64,000 nt of DNA from Flavobacterium flavigenum (GCF_027111255.2 NZ_CP114285.2:3782001-3846000), one strand, 5' to 3'. Positions 20,101-27,913 are shown, numbered from the stretch's first letter. Made by a program: numbers and translations. The notes: generated by a model not told the origin, from the letters alone.

Positions 20101-21419
20101 TTATTTTTGGTAGTCAGGATGATATACGATATGAATCGGCTAAAAATGGCTGGCTGACAACTTATGATAATTTCAATCAAAATTATACTCAGGTTAATAA
20201 CAAGCTTTTGAAGGCAACAGCAAATATTGATTTGTTTCCGGATTTTAAAATAGACTTGACGATGGACAGGTCTTATTCTGAAAATTCTTCAGAGCAGTAT
20301 AGTGTTGTCAATGGTGAATATACGCCTTTGTCTCCTTATACTTATGGAATGTTTTCTATTTCCACGGTATTAATTAAAACCGCGTTTTCTGCAAGTGATG
20401 AAAATGTATCAGCAGCTTTTGATGATTTTAGGGAAAACCGTCTTATAATAGCAAATCGTTTGGCTGAAGAACATTATGGAGCAGGAAATGTTCCGAGATA
20501 TGGAGATGCTGCTAACCCTATTCCAGCTCCGCCAACTGATCTTAATAATGATCCTGAAAAAAGCAAAAGAGATATTTATACAGCAAATGCAGGATACCCA
20601 ATTGGATTCGGAAAAAGCAATCAGGCTGTTTTATTACCAGCCTTTTTAGCCGCTTATTCAGGTAGTGATGCCTCTAAGACCTCTACAGGGATTTTTAGAA
20701 ATTTTCCTATTCCGAACTGGAGTATAAAATACAATGGATTGATGCGTTATAAATATTTTAAAGACAGGTTTAAACGTTTTTCTTTACAGCATAATTACAG
20801 AGCTTCTTATACGATTAATCAGTTTAGATCGAATTTTGATTATGATAAAGCCATAGCAAATCCAGATAATATAGAAAATCCTATGCAGGATCCAAATACT
20901 TCTAATTTTTACAACAAAACTATTATGTCAAATGTCAATTTGGTAGAACAGTTTAGTCCTTTAATTCGTGTTGATTTCGAATTGAAAGGATCATTGAGGG
21001 TGCTTACAGAAGTAAAGAAAGACAGAGCTTTATCTATGAGTTTTGATAATAATTTATTGACAGAAGTTAAAGGTCTTGAATATGTGGTAGGTTTAGGATA
21101 TCGTTTCAAAGATGTAATTTTTTCATCAACTCTGGCGGATAATCCAACAGGAATTATAAAAAGCGATATTAATATCAAGGCAGATTTTTCATATAGAAAC
21201 AACCAGACTCTGGTTCGTTATTTAGATTATGATAATAATCAATTGGCAGCCGGACAAAATATCTGGTCATTAAAACTTACTGCAGATTATGCCTTCAGCA
21301 AGAACCTTACGGCTATTTTCTATTACGATCATTCGTTTTCGAAAGCAGTTATTTCCACATCATTTCCACTAACAAACATTCGTTCAGGATTTACACTTCG
21401 ATATAATTTTGGAAATTAA
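14124..21419 (+). CDS. sprA: SprA, giant outer-membrane translocon of the type IX secretion system
   Basis: SprA is the very large beta-barrel that forms the outer-membrane conduit of the type IX secretion system and is needed for gliding. It is 2431 aa from ATG 14124 (MRKILLFLLVLFCGNALHAQ, a clear signal peptide); an upstream TTG at 14115 would add three residues and is less likely. Long stretches of alternating polar and aromatic residues, many Asn/Asp-rich loops, and a final aromatic strand (SGFTLRYNFGN) fit the barrel. No frameshift interrupts 7.3 kb. A Lys/Pro-rich spacer (KKAAKTKPAGPPKPGEK) lies about 80% of the way along. gcvH, deoC and remB follow in F. johnsoniae order. Confidence 0.95.
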   Translation: MRKILLFLLVLFCGNALHAQVNPTIQDTTKTGFSVGKLELENPPSVLSGYKYDPATDRYIYTSSVDGFSIDYPLVLTPKQYEDLLLKESRRNYFRQKMIAVDGKKAGSENAKKDLLPRYYINSSLFESIFGSNTIDVKPTGSVEMDLGLRYSKQDNPSFSPRNRSSLTFDFDQRISMSLMGKVGTRLEVNANYDTQSTFAFQNLFKLAYTPTEDDIIQKVEVGNVSMPLNSTLIRGAQSLFGVKTQLQFGKTTVTGVFSEQKSQTKSIVAEGGGTIQNFDLYALDYDNDRHFFLSQYFRNKYDASLRNYPFIDSRVQITRLEVWVTNKQNRVSTTSNNLRNIIALQDLGEAQLTGLPDSEVVVINPSTGFFNTNKPVDSPTDNENNKYDPAAIGQPGSYLNSNIREIVTAKNGFNNADPNRSEGRDYSVLENARKLTPNEYTFNPQLGYISLQQRLANDEILAVAYEYTVGGVVYQVGEFGSDGVDGTVVTGSSQNNNQAVITQSLILKMLKSSLTNVNNPVWNLMMKNIYQIPGAYQIKQDDFRFNILYTDPSPINYISPVDTANPFPSNPTAGNEVKDTPLLKVFNLDRLNYNNDPQAGGDGFFDYLQGITFDAQNGRIIFTTKEPFGKLLFDKLNTGAAGENYNDPSTYNPNQRKYVFRNMYRTTQSGALQDSDKNKFLLRGKYKSSGSDGIPIGAFNVPQGSVVVTAGGRVLVEGIDYSVDYQLGRVQILDASLQASNTPIEVSLENNSVFGQQTRRFMGFNVEHKISDKFLIGGTYLKMTERPFTQKSSYGQESVNNTIFGFNGNYSTEIPFFTRLVNKLPNIDTDVPSTLSIRGEVAFLKPDAPKASDFEGEATIYVDDFEGSQSTVDMRSAYAWSLASTPFINSDTDTTFGADSNTLSYGHKRAKLAWYSIDPIFYTQKPSGISNDDLSLNTTRRIYSKELYPNTDIAQGQLQVINTLDLSYYPSERGPYNNNPTFGSDPVNGNFGGIMRSLNSTNFEQSNVEYIQFWILDPYVGNASAQPSNVGKIYFNLGEVSEDILKDGRKQYENGLGPDQLVVKPIWGDVPASQSLIYAFDNNTGNRTNQDVGLDGLPNGREGAIYTNYAAESDPAADDYTYFLNTTGGVQDRYKKYNGVEGNSPVDINDANRGSTTLPDVEDINRDNTMNTINAYYEYSIDVKPGMAIGQNYITDIKVVNNVELPNGGSTTARWIQFKIPVAQPQNTIGNISDFRSIRFMRMFMTGFNDQVTVRFGALDLVRGEWRRYEGTMDKADTDPTNDGTDFDVQAVNIQENSTKCPVNYVMPPNVQREQLYNNNTVINQNEQSLALRVSGNGLEAQDSRAAFKNVSIDMRQYKKLKMFLHAESLEGEASVADNEMVAFIRFGNDFTENFYQVEIPLKVTVTGGGCSINPDLVWPQANEMNLALDLLTRMKIKGMSVNINSPKRDINGIYYPDEDGDINGDVNSRDGDSRLRLGIKGNPNFGLVRNLMVGIKNGNTVDKRIKGEVWFNELRLSDMENKGGMAAILNVDTNMADFATVSATGRKSTIGFGSIEEGANERDREDIQQYNIVTNLNLGKLLPPKWGINLPFNYAIGEEVITPEYDPFNQDIRLKQLLDETTDQAQKDNIKNRAIDYTKRKSINFIGVRKDRAPEQKSHVYDVENFTFSQSYNQVERHDYEIEDYEDEQSNSSVNYAYTFQPKEITPFKQTKFMKKSEYWKLLSDFNFNYLPSNISFNSNIIRQSNRQQFRQVEDVQGIGLDALYRRNFAHNYQYGFGFNLTKSLKLNYTASSNNIVKNFLNDDNTPKEDFSIWDDYFDLGTPNQHTQQLVLNYDIPINKVPVLSFIKANYSYTADYNWQRSSTALSQYEEENPDGSFTTYDLGNTIQNANSNTLSTTFNMTTLYKYLGLTTPGSKKAAKTKPAGPPKPGEKVVNTNKAQTTRSPFYDGLIGVLTSVKNIQINYTENSGTVLPGYTPGIGFLGTSKPTLGFIFGSQDDIRYESAKNGWLTTYDNFNQNYTQVNNKLLKATANIDLFPDFKIDLTMDRSYSENSSEQYSVVNGEYTPLSPYTYGMFSISTVLIKTAFSASDENVSAAFDDFRENRLIIANRLAEEHYGAGNVPRYGDAANPIPAPPTDLNNDPEKSKRDIYTANAGYPIGFGKSNQAVLLPAFLAAYSGSDASKTSTGIFRNFPIPNWSIKYNGLMRYKYFKDRFKRFSLQHNYRASYTINQFRSNFDYDKAIANPDNIENPMQDPNTSNFYNKTIMSNVNLVEQFSPLIRVDFELKGSLRVLTEVKKDRALSMSFDNNLLTEVKGLEYVVGLGYRFKDVIFSSTLADNPTGIIKSDINIKADFSYRNNQTLVRYLDYDNNQLAAGQNIWSLKLTADYAFSKNLTAIFYYDHSFSKAVISTSFPLTNIRSGFTLRYNFGN

Positions 21420-21456
21420 TTTTGTTATTATAAACTAATTTTAATTAGAAGATTGT

Positions 21457-21464
21457 TACATTTG
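21457..21464 (+). promoter_or_regulatory. -7 promoter element for gcvH
   Basis: TACATTTG matches TAnnTTTG and lies 38 nt before the gcvH ATG. No convincing -33 box was seen. Confidence 0.55.
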
Positions 21465-21502
21465 TTGCTTTAAAATTAAATATCAATTTCAAACATAATA
21501 AT

Positions 21503-21883
21503 ATGAGCATACCGGCAAATTTAAAGTACACAAAAGATCACGAATGGGTTAGCATCGATGGGGATGTTGCAACAGTAGGAATCACTCATTTTGCTCAAAA
21601 AGAGTTAGGGGATATCGTGTATGTTGAAGTAGAAACTTTGGATCAGACACTTGAAAAAGACGAAGTTTTCGGAACTGTAGAAGCCGTAAAAACGGTATCA
21701 GATTTATTCTTGCCTTTATCGGGAGAAATCATTGCTTTTAATGAAGATTTGGAAAGCGCTCCTGAAGCAGTAAATTCTGATCCTTATGGAGCCGGATGGA
21801 TGATTAAAGTAAAAATTGCTAACGCTTCAGAAATAGATTCATTATTATCAGATGAAGCATACAAACAACTTATAGGTGCCTAA
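21503..21883 (+). CDS. gcvH: Glycine cleavage system H protein
   Basis: Lipoyl carrier protein of the glycine cleavage complex; it shuttles the aminomethyl group between the P, T and L proteins. It is 126 aa, with the family signature GTVEAVKTVSD in which Lys63 is the lipoylation site, and the strands VGITHFAQKELGDIVYVE and GAGWMIKVK typical of the hybrid barrel. No gcvP or gcvT gene lies nearby; in Flavobacterium these are scattered. The last 8 nt overlap the following vanZ-like gene. Confidence 0.97.
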   Translation: MSIPANLKYTKDHEWVSIDGDVATVGITHFAQKELGDIVYVEVETLDQTLEKDEVFGTVEAVKTVSDLFLPLSGEIIAFNEDLESAPEAVNSDPYGAGWMIKVKIANASEIDSLLSDEAYKQLIGA

Positions 21884-22259
21884 ACAACTGCTTTTATTGT
21901 GGGCAATAATTTGCACAGGGATAATTACCTATCTTTGCCTGACAGACTCAAGTAATATTCCTGCAGTCAGTTTTCCCAGCATTGATAAAATAGTACATTT
22001 CTGTTTTCATTTTGGCTTTACAATTTCATGGATTTTGTTTTTCAAAAAAGAATTAAAAGGAAAGACTACGGATGATTTTAAAGCCTACTTAATATCCTTT
22101 ATATTTTCAGTTTTTTTTGGAATAACTATCGAAATATTACAAGGTATTTTTACCAAAACCAGAGCAGCAGATGTTGCGGATATCTTAGGTAATGCCATTG
22201 GAGCTACAGCTGCAGTTTTTACGGCAATAGCTTTTAAAAAGCAAATTGACAAAATATAA
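21876..22259 (+). CDS. VanZ-like membrane protein
   Basis: Small inner-membrane protein of 127 aa with four predicted helices and the VanZ-family end motif EILQGIFTKTRAADVADILGN. The best start is GTG at 21876, which overlaps gcvH by 8 nt; translation should be coupled. VanZ of Enterococcus gives low-level teicoplanin resistance, but most family members in Bacteroidota have no known function, so resistance should not be inferred. A UUCG-loop terminator follows directly. Confidence 0.85.
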   Translation: MPKQLLLLWAIICTGIITYLCLTDSSNIPAVSFPSIDKIVHFCFHFGFTISWILFFKKELKGKTTDDFKAYLISFIFSVFFGITIEILQGIFTKTRAADVADILGNAIGATAAVFTAIAFKKQIDKI

Positions 22260-22264
22260 TAATT

Positions 22265-22285
22265 CCCACTTCGGTGGGTTTTTTA
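22265..22285 (+). terminator. Intrinsic terminator after the vanZ-like gene
   Basis: CCCAC-TTCG-GTGGG hairpin with a UUCG tetraloop, followed by seven T. It begins 5 nt after the vanZ stop. Confidence 0.85.
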
Positions 22286-22303
22286 TTTTCTAAATTTTAA
22301 ATG

Positions 22304-22311
22304 TATTTTTG
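22304..22311 (+). promoter_or_regulatory. -7 promoter element for deoC-remB
   Basis: TATTTTTG matches TAnnTTTG, 23 nt before the deoC ATG and just after the vanZ terminator. Confidence 0.6.
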
Positions 22312-22334
22312 CGCTATCTCAGAATCTTAATGAT

Positions 22335-23078
22335 ATGAATATCAGGCAATATTTAGACTCCACTTACTTGAAGACTGCTTCACAGGCTGGTATTTCAGAA
22401 ATAGAAAACGATATTGTGGTTCAACATGCAATCACTGAAGCTATTAATGAAGAGTTTAAAGTCATTATGATTCGGCCGGAATATGTAGCTTTGGCCAAAG
22501 AAATGATTTTAGAGGCTAATTCAAATTTGAGTGTAGGTACTGTTATTGATTTTCCGGAAGGCAAATCAGATTTGGAAACAAAGATCAAAGAAGCGAATCA
22601 GGCAATAGCAAATGGTGCAGATGATCTTGATTTTGTTTGTAATTATGAAGCCTTCAAAAACGGTGACACAGACCTAATAAAACAAGAGATTTTAATAGCA
22701 ACACAAATAGGACTGGCCAACAATAAAACTGTAAAATGGATTATTGAAACAGCAGCCTTGAACGAAAAACAAATCATTCAGTTTTCATCCCTTATAAAAA
22801 ACGTTGTTATTTCGAATTTTAATGAAGAGGATTATGCTTCAGTTTTTGTTAAATCATCAACCGGATTTTATAAAACAGAGGACGGTTCTCCAAATGGCGC
22901 AAATATCCCGGAAATTATTATGATGTTAGAAAATGCATCGCCATTGTCGATAAAAGCTTCGGGAGGTGTTAAGACTTACAAAGAGGCAATGGAAATGATT
23001 GAATTAGGAGTTAAACGAATCGGCACTTCATCTGCAAAAGCAATTGCAAACGGAGAAAATACCCCAAATGAATATTAA
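22335..23078 (+). CDS. deoC: Deoxyribose-phosphate aldolase
   Basis: Class I aldolase splitting 2-deoxyribose 5-phosphate into glyceraldehyde 3-phosphate and acetaldehyde, in deoxynucleoside breakdown. It is 247 aa. The Schiff-base lysine is Lys173 in FVKSSTGF, and the second active-site lysine is Lys207 in SIKASGGVK; the acid Asp98 region (GADDLDFVCN) is also present. It is cytosolic. Its stop TAA shares one base with the ATG of remB, so the two are cotranscribed even though no shared function is evident. Confidence 0.96.
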   Translation: MNIRQYLDSTYLKTASQAGISEIENDIVVQHAITEAINEEFKVIMIRPEYVALAKEMILEANSNLSVGTVIDFPEGKSDLETKIKEANQAIANGADDLDFVCNYEAFKNGDTDLIKQEILIATQIGLANNKTVKWIIETAALNEKQIIQFSSLIKNVVISNFNEEDYASVFVKSSTGFYKTEDGSPNGANIPEIIMMLENASPLSIKASGGVKTYKEAMEMIELGVKRIGTSSAKAIANGENTPNEY

Positions 23079-25219
23079 TGAAAATCAAAAATATTTTGAA
23101 TAAAAGTTTTTTAACGTTCTGTCTGACGTTATTATGCATGTCTGTTTTTTCTCAGGAAACAATCAAATCTTCTGTTAAGCCAGGTTTTTCTGCTGAACGT
23201 TTCCCTGTTTTTCCAAATTGTGAAAATTTAGAGTCTAAAAATCTGGAAAACTGCTTTTATAAAGAAGTTTATGATTTTGTATATAACAATTTTGAAGTTC
23301 CGGAAAATTTGAAACAGTCAAATTATAAAGGTGAAGTTAAAGTGCTGTTTGAAGTAGATGCAAATGGAGTCTTTAAAGTAATTTATGTGAATGCGACAAA
23401 TGACGATCTTGCGAAAGAAGCCAAACGTGTTTTTGATATATTTCCAAATATAAAGCCTTCAACTTATAATGGTACTGCAACTTATTCTAAATACACCATT
23501 TCAATTGATGTGCCCTTAAAAAGCTCAGAGCAGATTGCTGCCGAGAATCTTGCTGCCGCAGAAATTTTAAAACCAATAGAAAAACCAATGACTGAACTGG
23601 ATAGTATTGTGTATAAAAAATACAATAATCCTGAATTCGAAAGTCATTTGAATATTCCTTTTTCACACAGTTATTATGCACAGTTTGATGCAGCTATGAA
23701 TCAGGTGGGGAGTAACAACCATACGGCATCCAAACCTTACACTTATGCAGAAGTTTCAAAATATTATAATTTAAAAGCAGTAAACGAGTCGCTTCAAAAA
23801 AAGACTTCTACCTGGTTAGGAAGAAAATGGTGGAATGAAAATATGGTTCAGATTCAGGGAGAAGATTACTGGTTGTCTTTAAATCCAATTGTTGATCTGC
23901 AAATGGGTAAAGCTTCAGATCTGGATGCGTCCTATACTTATGTAAACACACGTGCAATCAATTTTAGAGGAGGTTTAGGAAAACAAATCAACTTCACCAC
24001 CACAATTTTTGAAAGTCAGGGAAGATTTGCAGGATATTTTAATGATTATGCTAATTCTTTAAAGCCTTCAGGAGGAAATCCTGCGATTATTCCAGGTATG
24101 GGAATTGCAAAACAATTTAAAACCGATTCGTATGATTTTCCATTAGCGGAAGCAAATATTTCGTATTCGCCAAGTAAATTTTTCGATTTTCATTTAGGCT
24201 ATGGAAGAAATTTTATCGGAGACGGATATCGTTCATTATTGGAAAGCGATGGAGCGAGTCCTTATCCTTACTTTAAAATTAATACGACTTTTTGGAAAAT
24301 AAAATACACCAATACCTATATGTGGCTAAAAGATGTTCGTCCTGAGGCTACAGTTGACAAAACGTATGCATCAAAATACATGGCAAATCATTATCTGAGC
24401 TGGAATGTTTCAAATAAACTGAATTTAGGTTTCTTTGAATCGGTAGTGTGGACAGATACCAATAAAAGAGGTTTTGATGTAAATTTTGTTAATCCGATTA
24501 TATTTTATCGTTCTGTTGAGTTTGCATCATCTTCTAAAAGCGGTAATGCACTTTTGGGAATTACATCTAAATACAAATGGAATAATAATGTCAATTTGTA
24601 TGGGCAGTTATTGATTGATGAGTTTTCATTTGGAGATATAAAAGCAGCAGATAACAGCTGGAAGAATAAAATTGGGTATCAGTTAGGTGCTAAATATTTT
24701 AACGCCTTTAAAATTAAGGATCTGCTTCTTCAGTTAGAATATAATCATGTTCGCCCTTACGTATATTCTCATAGCGCTGTAATTACTAATTATGCACACA
24801 ATAATCAAAGTCTTGGTCATCAATGGGGCGGTAATTTTGAAGAACTCGTTGCGATTGGCCGTTATCATAAAGGACGTCTTTTTGCTGATGCGAAATTTAC
24901 TGTGGGAAAAAGAGGTTTTGATTTTGATACCGCAGAAGATTCTTTTAACTATGGAGGTAATATTTATAAAAGTTATGAAGAAAAACGACCTTATGACAAT
25001 GGCGTAAAGATAGGTCAGGGTAATAAAACCAATATTTTTATTGCCGATATTCAGGGAGGATATCTCATAAATCCAATGACGAATCTGAAACTTTTTGGAA
25101 GTTTTATCTATAGAAATTTCGACCCAATGCAGAATACAGCAACTACTTTTAAACAAAGTACGACCTGGTTTACAATAGGACTGCGTTCTGATCTTTTCAA
25201 CTGGTATTTTGATTATTAA
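23078..25219 (+). CDS. remB: RemB-like gliding motility protein (TonB-C-like domain plus beta-barrel)
   Basis: Likely orthologue of RemB, a mobile surface protein involved in F. johnsoniae gliding. It is 713 aa with a signal peptide (about residues 1-26, ending MSVFSQ). Residues about 45-150 resemble the TonB C-terminal domain (VPENLKQSNYKGEVKVLFEVDANG..). Residues about 200-713 have alternating aromatic strands of an outer-membrane barrel and an aromatic last strand (TTWFTIGLRSDLFNWYFDY). The name rests on this architecture and on the order sprA-gcvH-vanZ-deoC-remB, recalled from F. johnsoniae. It overlaps deoC by 1 nt. Confidence 0.82.
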   Translation: MKIKNILNKSFLTFCLTLLCMSVFSQETIKSSVKPGFSAERFPVFPNCENLESKNLENCFYKEVYDFVYNNFEVPENLKQSNYKGEVKVLFEVDANGVFKVIYVNATNDDLAKEAKRVFDIFPNIKPSTYNGTATYSKYTISIDVPLKSSEQIAAENLAAAEILKPIEKPMTELDSIVYKKYNNPEFESHLNIPFSHSYYAQFDAAMNQVGSNNHTASKPYTYAEVSKYYNLKAVNESLQKKTSTWLGRKWWNENMVQIQGEDYWLSLNPIVDLQMGKASDLDASYTYVNTRAINFRGGLGKQINFTTTIFESQGRFAGYFNDYANSLKPSGGNPAIIPGMGIAKQFKTDSYDFPLAEANISYSPSKFFDFHLGYGRNFIGDGYRSLLESDGASPYPYFKINTTFWKIKYTNTYMWLKDVRPEATVDKTYASKYMANHYLSWNVSNKLNLGFFESVVWTDTNKRGFDVNFVNPIIFYRSVEFASSSKSGNALLGITSKYKWNNNVNLYGQLLIDEFSFGDIKAADNSWKNKIGYQLGAKYFNAFKIKDLLLQLEYNHVRPYVYSHSAVITNYAHNNQSLGHQWGGNFEELVAIGRYHKGRLFADAKFTVGKRGFDFDTAEDSFNYGGNIYKSYEEKRPYDNGVKIGQGNKTNIFIADIQGGYLINPMTNLKLFGSFIYRNFDPMQNTATTFKQSTTWFTIGLRSDLFNWYFDY

Positions 25220-25223
25220 TATT

Positions 25224-25271
25224 AATAAGACTTTTCGATATAATTGTGTTAAAGATTGGCAAGTCCTTATT
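25224..25271 (+). terminator. Possible long-loop terminator after remB
   Basis: AATAAGACTT (25224-25233) can pair with AAGTCCTTATT (25261-25271) with one bulged base, then TTT. The 27-nt loop and short T run make this weak. Confidence 0.35.
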
Positions 25272-25332
25272 TTGCAAAGGTTTTTATTTGAAAATTCTAA
25301 TTTTATAGTTCAGAATTCTATAATCTAATTTG

Positions 25333-25340
25333 TACATTTG
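25333..25340 (+). promoter_or_regulatory. -7 promoter element for cyoE
   Basis: TACATTTG matches TAnnTTTG and lies 33 nt before the TTG start of cyoE. Confidence 0.6.
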
Positions 25341-25373
25341 CACCACTCAAAAAAATAGACAAATAATTACAGG

Positions 25374-26276
25374 TTGAACGCTACTAAAAATACAATTTCA
25401 CTTAAATCGATATTTCTGGATTTCAAAGAGATTACGAAAGCTGGTTTAGCTATCAGTGTTTTGTTTTCTTCAATTGCAGGATATTTATTAGGTGTAAATA
25501 ATGAAAATCCTTTTCAATGGAGTGTTTTAGCTGTTTTAATGGTTGGAGGCTACTGTATGGTTGGTGCTTCTAATGCTTTTAATCAGGTAATCGAAAAAGA
25601 TATTGATTCTTTAATGGATCGTACCAAAAACCGTCCGGTTCCTTCAGGGCGAATGTCCCCAAAAGTGGCTTTGCTGGTAGCAAGTTTACTAACGATTACA
25701 GGAATTGTTTTGTTATATACGATCAATGCAAAGTCTGCAATGTTTGCAGCAGTCTCAATATTTTTATATACGAGTGTTTATACGCCTTTAAAAACGGTAA
25801 CCTCATTGTCTGTTTTTGTTGGGGCTTTTCCCGGGGCAATTCCATTTATGTTAGGATGGGTTGCGGCAACAGGTGAATTCGGGATAGAGGCAGGTACTTT
25901 GTTTTTGATTCAGTTTTTCTGGCAATTCCCTCATTTTTGGGCTATTGGATGGTTTTTGTATGAAGATTATGAAAAGGCGGGTATTTTTATGCTTCCAACA
26001 GGGAAAAAAGACAAAGGAACCGCTTTGCAGGTTATTTTATATACGATTTGGCTGATAATTGCGTCGCTATTACCAATGTTAGGATATACAGGACAATTAT
26101 TTCTTACGCGAACTGCTGCAATCGTAGTTTTTTTATTAGGACTTTGGATGTTGTTTTATGCTGTGCGTTTGTATCAGTTAAGAACTGCAAAATCGGCCAG
26201 AACATTAATGCTGGTAAGTGTTTCGTATATTTCGTTACTGCAAATAGTGTTTATAGTAGATAAATTTTTAAGATAG
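25374..26276 (+). CDS. cyoE: Protoheme IX farnesyltransferase (heme O synthase)
   Basis: UbiA-family membrane prenyltransferase that farnesylates heme b to heme O, the precursor of heme A for the aa3 oxidase. It is 300 aa with about nine helices. The prenyl-diphosphate/Mg site is N70-x5-D76-x5-D82 (NQVIEKDIDSLMDRTKNR) followed by RPVPSG; the second Asp-rich loop is YEDYEKAGIFMLP. The start is a TTG (MNATKNTISL), because no in-frame ATG precedes the first helix. It begins the second oxidase block: subunit III-like, III, IV and Sco1 follow, 2 nt after its stop. Confidence 0.94.
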   Translation: MNATKNTISLKSIFLDFKEITKAGLAISVLFSSIAGYLLGVNNENPFQWSVLAVLMVGGYCMVGASNAFNQVIEKDIDSLMDRTKNRPVPSGRMSPKVALLVASLLTITGIVLLYTINAKSAMFAAVSIFLYTSVYTPLKTVTSLSVFVGAFPGAIPFMLGWVAATGEFGIEAGTLFLIQFFWQFPHFWAIGWFLYEDYEKAGIFMLPTGKKDKGTALQVILYTIWLIIASLLPMLGYTGQLFLTRTAAIVVFLLGLWMLFYAVRLYQLRTAKSARTLMLVSVSYISLLQIVFIVDKFLR

Positions 26277-26278
26277 TT

Positions 26279-26866
26279 ATGGAAATGACAATGAAAATAA
26301 GTGAAGAACAAGTAAGAAAATCAAAATCGGCAAAACTGATTTTGTTATTCGCAATGGTAAGCATGACTATGATGTTTGCCGGACTTACCAGTGCATTTGT
26401 AGTAAGTAAATCAAGGGCAGACTGGTTGAAGAATTTTGAACTGCCATCTGCGTTTTATTATAGTACAGCTGTAATTATTGGTTGTAGTATAGCTTTTCAT
26501 TTGGCAAAAAAAGCCATTCAAAAAGATAACAGAAGCGCTACTACAGGGTTTCTTTTTGCTACATTATTATTAGGCATTGCATTTGTGGTTTTGCAGTTTG
26601 AAGGTTTTGGCCAGATTGTAAAAAGCGGATATTATTTTACCGGTAAAGGGAGTTCTATAACGACTACTTTTCTTTATGTGGTCACTGTTACACATTTATT
26701 GCACCTTGCAGGGGGATTAATTTCTCTTTTAATTGTAATTTATAATCATTTTAAACAAAAATACAATTCAACTCAAACTCTTGGTATAGAACTAGGTGCG
26801 ATGTATTGGCACTTTCTGGACTTATTGTGGGTTTATTTATTTTTATTTTTATATTTCTTTAAATAA
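26279..26866 (+). CDS. Cytochrome c oxidase subunit III-like protein (short form)
   Basis: Integral membrane protein of the heme-copper oxidase subunit III family, 195 aa with five helices. It ends with the family signature MYWHFLDLLWVYLF. It is smaller than the second subunit III and lacks the long insert. Paired subunit III genes are usual in Bacteroidota aa3 clusters; the two proteins may both sit in one oxidase. The ATG at 26279 is 2 nt after the cyoE stop, suggesting coupled translation. A separate promoter box lies before the next gene. Confidence 0.88.
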   Translation: MEMTMKISEEQVRKSKSAKLILLFAMVSMTMMFAGLTSAFVVSKSRADWLKNFELPSAFYYSTAVIIGCSIAFHLAKKAIQKDNRSATTGFLFATLLLGIAFVVLQFEGFGQIVKSGYYFTGKGSSITTTFLYVVTVTHLLHLAGGLISLLIVIYNHFKQKYNSTQTLGIELGAMYWHFLDLLWVYLFLFLYFFK

Positions 26867-26876
26867 GAAAAAAACG

Positions 26877-26884
26877 TAAATTTG
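26877..26884 (+). promoter_or_regulatory. -7 promoter element for the second subunit III gene
   Basis: TAAATTTG matches TAnnTTTG, 24 nt before the ATG at 26909. Confidence 0.55.
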
Positions 26885-26908
26885 GGAACTTTTTAACGAA
26901 TATCTTTT

Positions 26909-27895
26909 ATGGAAGCGACAGTTACTACTGCAAATAACGACGAAAAAACTTGGGGAGGCGGAGAGCATATCCAGCCATTAGGAGCAAGTTATGGTAAAAT
27001 GATGATGTGGTTTTTTATCGTATCAGATGCCTTGACATTCTCTGGATTTCTTGCTGCTTATGGTTTTTCTAGGTTTAAATTTATTGAAACATGGCCATTG
27101 GCTGACGAAGTGTTTACTCACTTTCCATTTATGCATGGTGTTTCGGCTCCAATGTATTATGTGGCCTTAATGACTTTTATTTTGATTTTCTCATCTGTAA
27201 CAATGGTTTTGGCGGTTGACGCAGGTCATCAGTTGAAAAAGACAAAAGTTGCAGTTTATATGTTCCTTACTATTATTGGAGGTTTTATTTTCGTAGGTTC
27301 TCAGGCATGGGAGTGGAAAAACTTCATAAAAGGTGAATATGGAGCAATTGAAACAGCAGGTGGAAGTTTGTTGCAGTTTGTTGATGCAAATGGTGAAAGA
27401 GTTGCTCTTGAAAAATTTGCTGTAAAGTTGCCAGAACAAAGAGAAGCTTTAACAAGAAGCCATTCGACCTGGTTTATGGAGGATGCTGAAACGCAGCCGA
27501 CCTTTACAGTTGCTGAAGTGCAGGCAGGTTTTAAAGCGCATCCAGAGTTGTTAATAAGAACAGAACAGCTTACGGATAAAAAGAAAAAAACAATTTTGAC
27601 AAGGGCAGAATCTGAGTCTCGTTTAAGTACTGCAAAATATGTTGTAGAAGGTGCAAACTTAACAAGAAATGAATACGGAAGCAAGTTATTTGCTGATTTC
27701 TTCTTCTTTATCACAGGATTCCACGGATTCCACGTATTTTCCGGGGTTATCATTAATATCATTATATTCTTTAATGTATTATTAGGTACTTACGAAAAGA
27801 GAAGAAGCTACGAAATGGTAGAGAAAGTTGGTTTATACTGGCACTTTGTAGATTTAGTTTGGGTATTTGTATTTACAGTTTTCTACTTAGTTTAA
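26909..27895 (+). CDS. coxC: Cytochrome c oxidase subunit III with large soluble insertion
   Basis: Subunit III of the aa3 oxidase, 328 aa. The helices and motifs are normal at both ends: WFFIVSDALTFSGF early, SQAWEW at about residues 131-136, GFHGFHVFSG at about 270-279, and YWHFVDLVWVFVF near the end. Between EW and GFHGFH lies a charged, non-hydrophobic segment of roughly 120 residues (about 138-258), where typical subunit III has about 20. The reading frame is continuous and the composition matches the rest. The insert should be on one side of the membrane and may be a docking surface. Subunit IV follows 18 nt later. Confidence 0.93.
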   Translation: MEATVTTANNDEKTWGGGEHIQPLGASYGKMMMWFFIVSDALTFSGFLAAYGFSRFKFIETWPLADEVFTHFPFMHGVSAPMYYVALMTFILIFSSVTMVLAVDAGHQLKKTKVAVYMFLTIIGGFIFVGSQAWEWKNFIKGEYGAIETAGGSLLQFVDANGERVALEKFAVKLPEQREALTRSHSTWFMEDAETQPTFTVAEVQAGFKAHPELLIRTEQLTDKKKKTILTRAESESRLSTAKYVVEGANLTRNEYGSKLFADFFFFITGFHGFHVFSGVIINIIIFFNVLLGTYEKRRSYEMVEKVGLYWHFVDLVWVFVFTVFYLV

Positions 27896-27913
27896 TTTTA
27901 GATTTTAATTATT

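Noticed and set aside
21876..22259. Glycopeptide resistance gene (vanZ)
   Set aside because: The family is widespread in Bacteroidota without other van genes; only membrane-protein family membership is supported.
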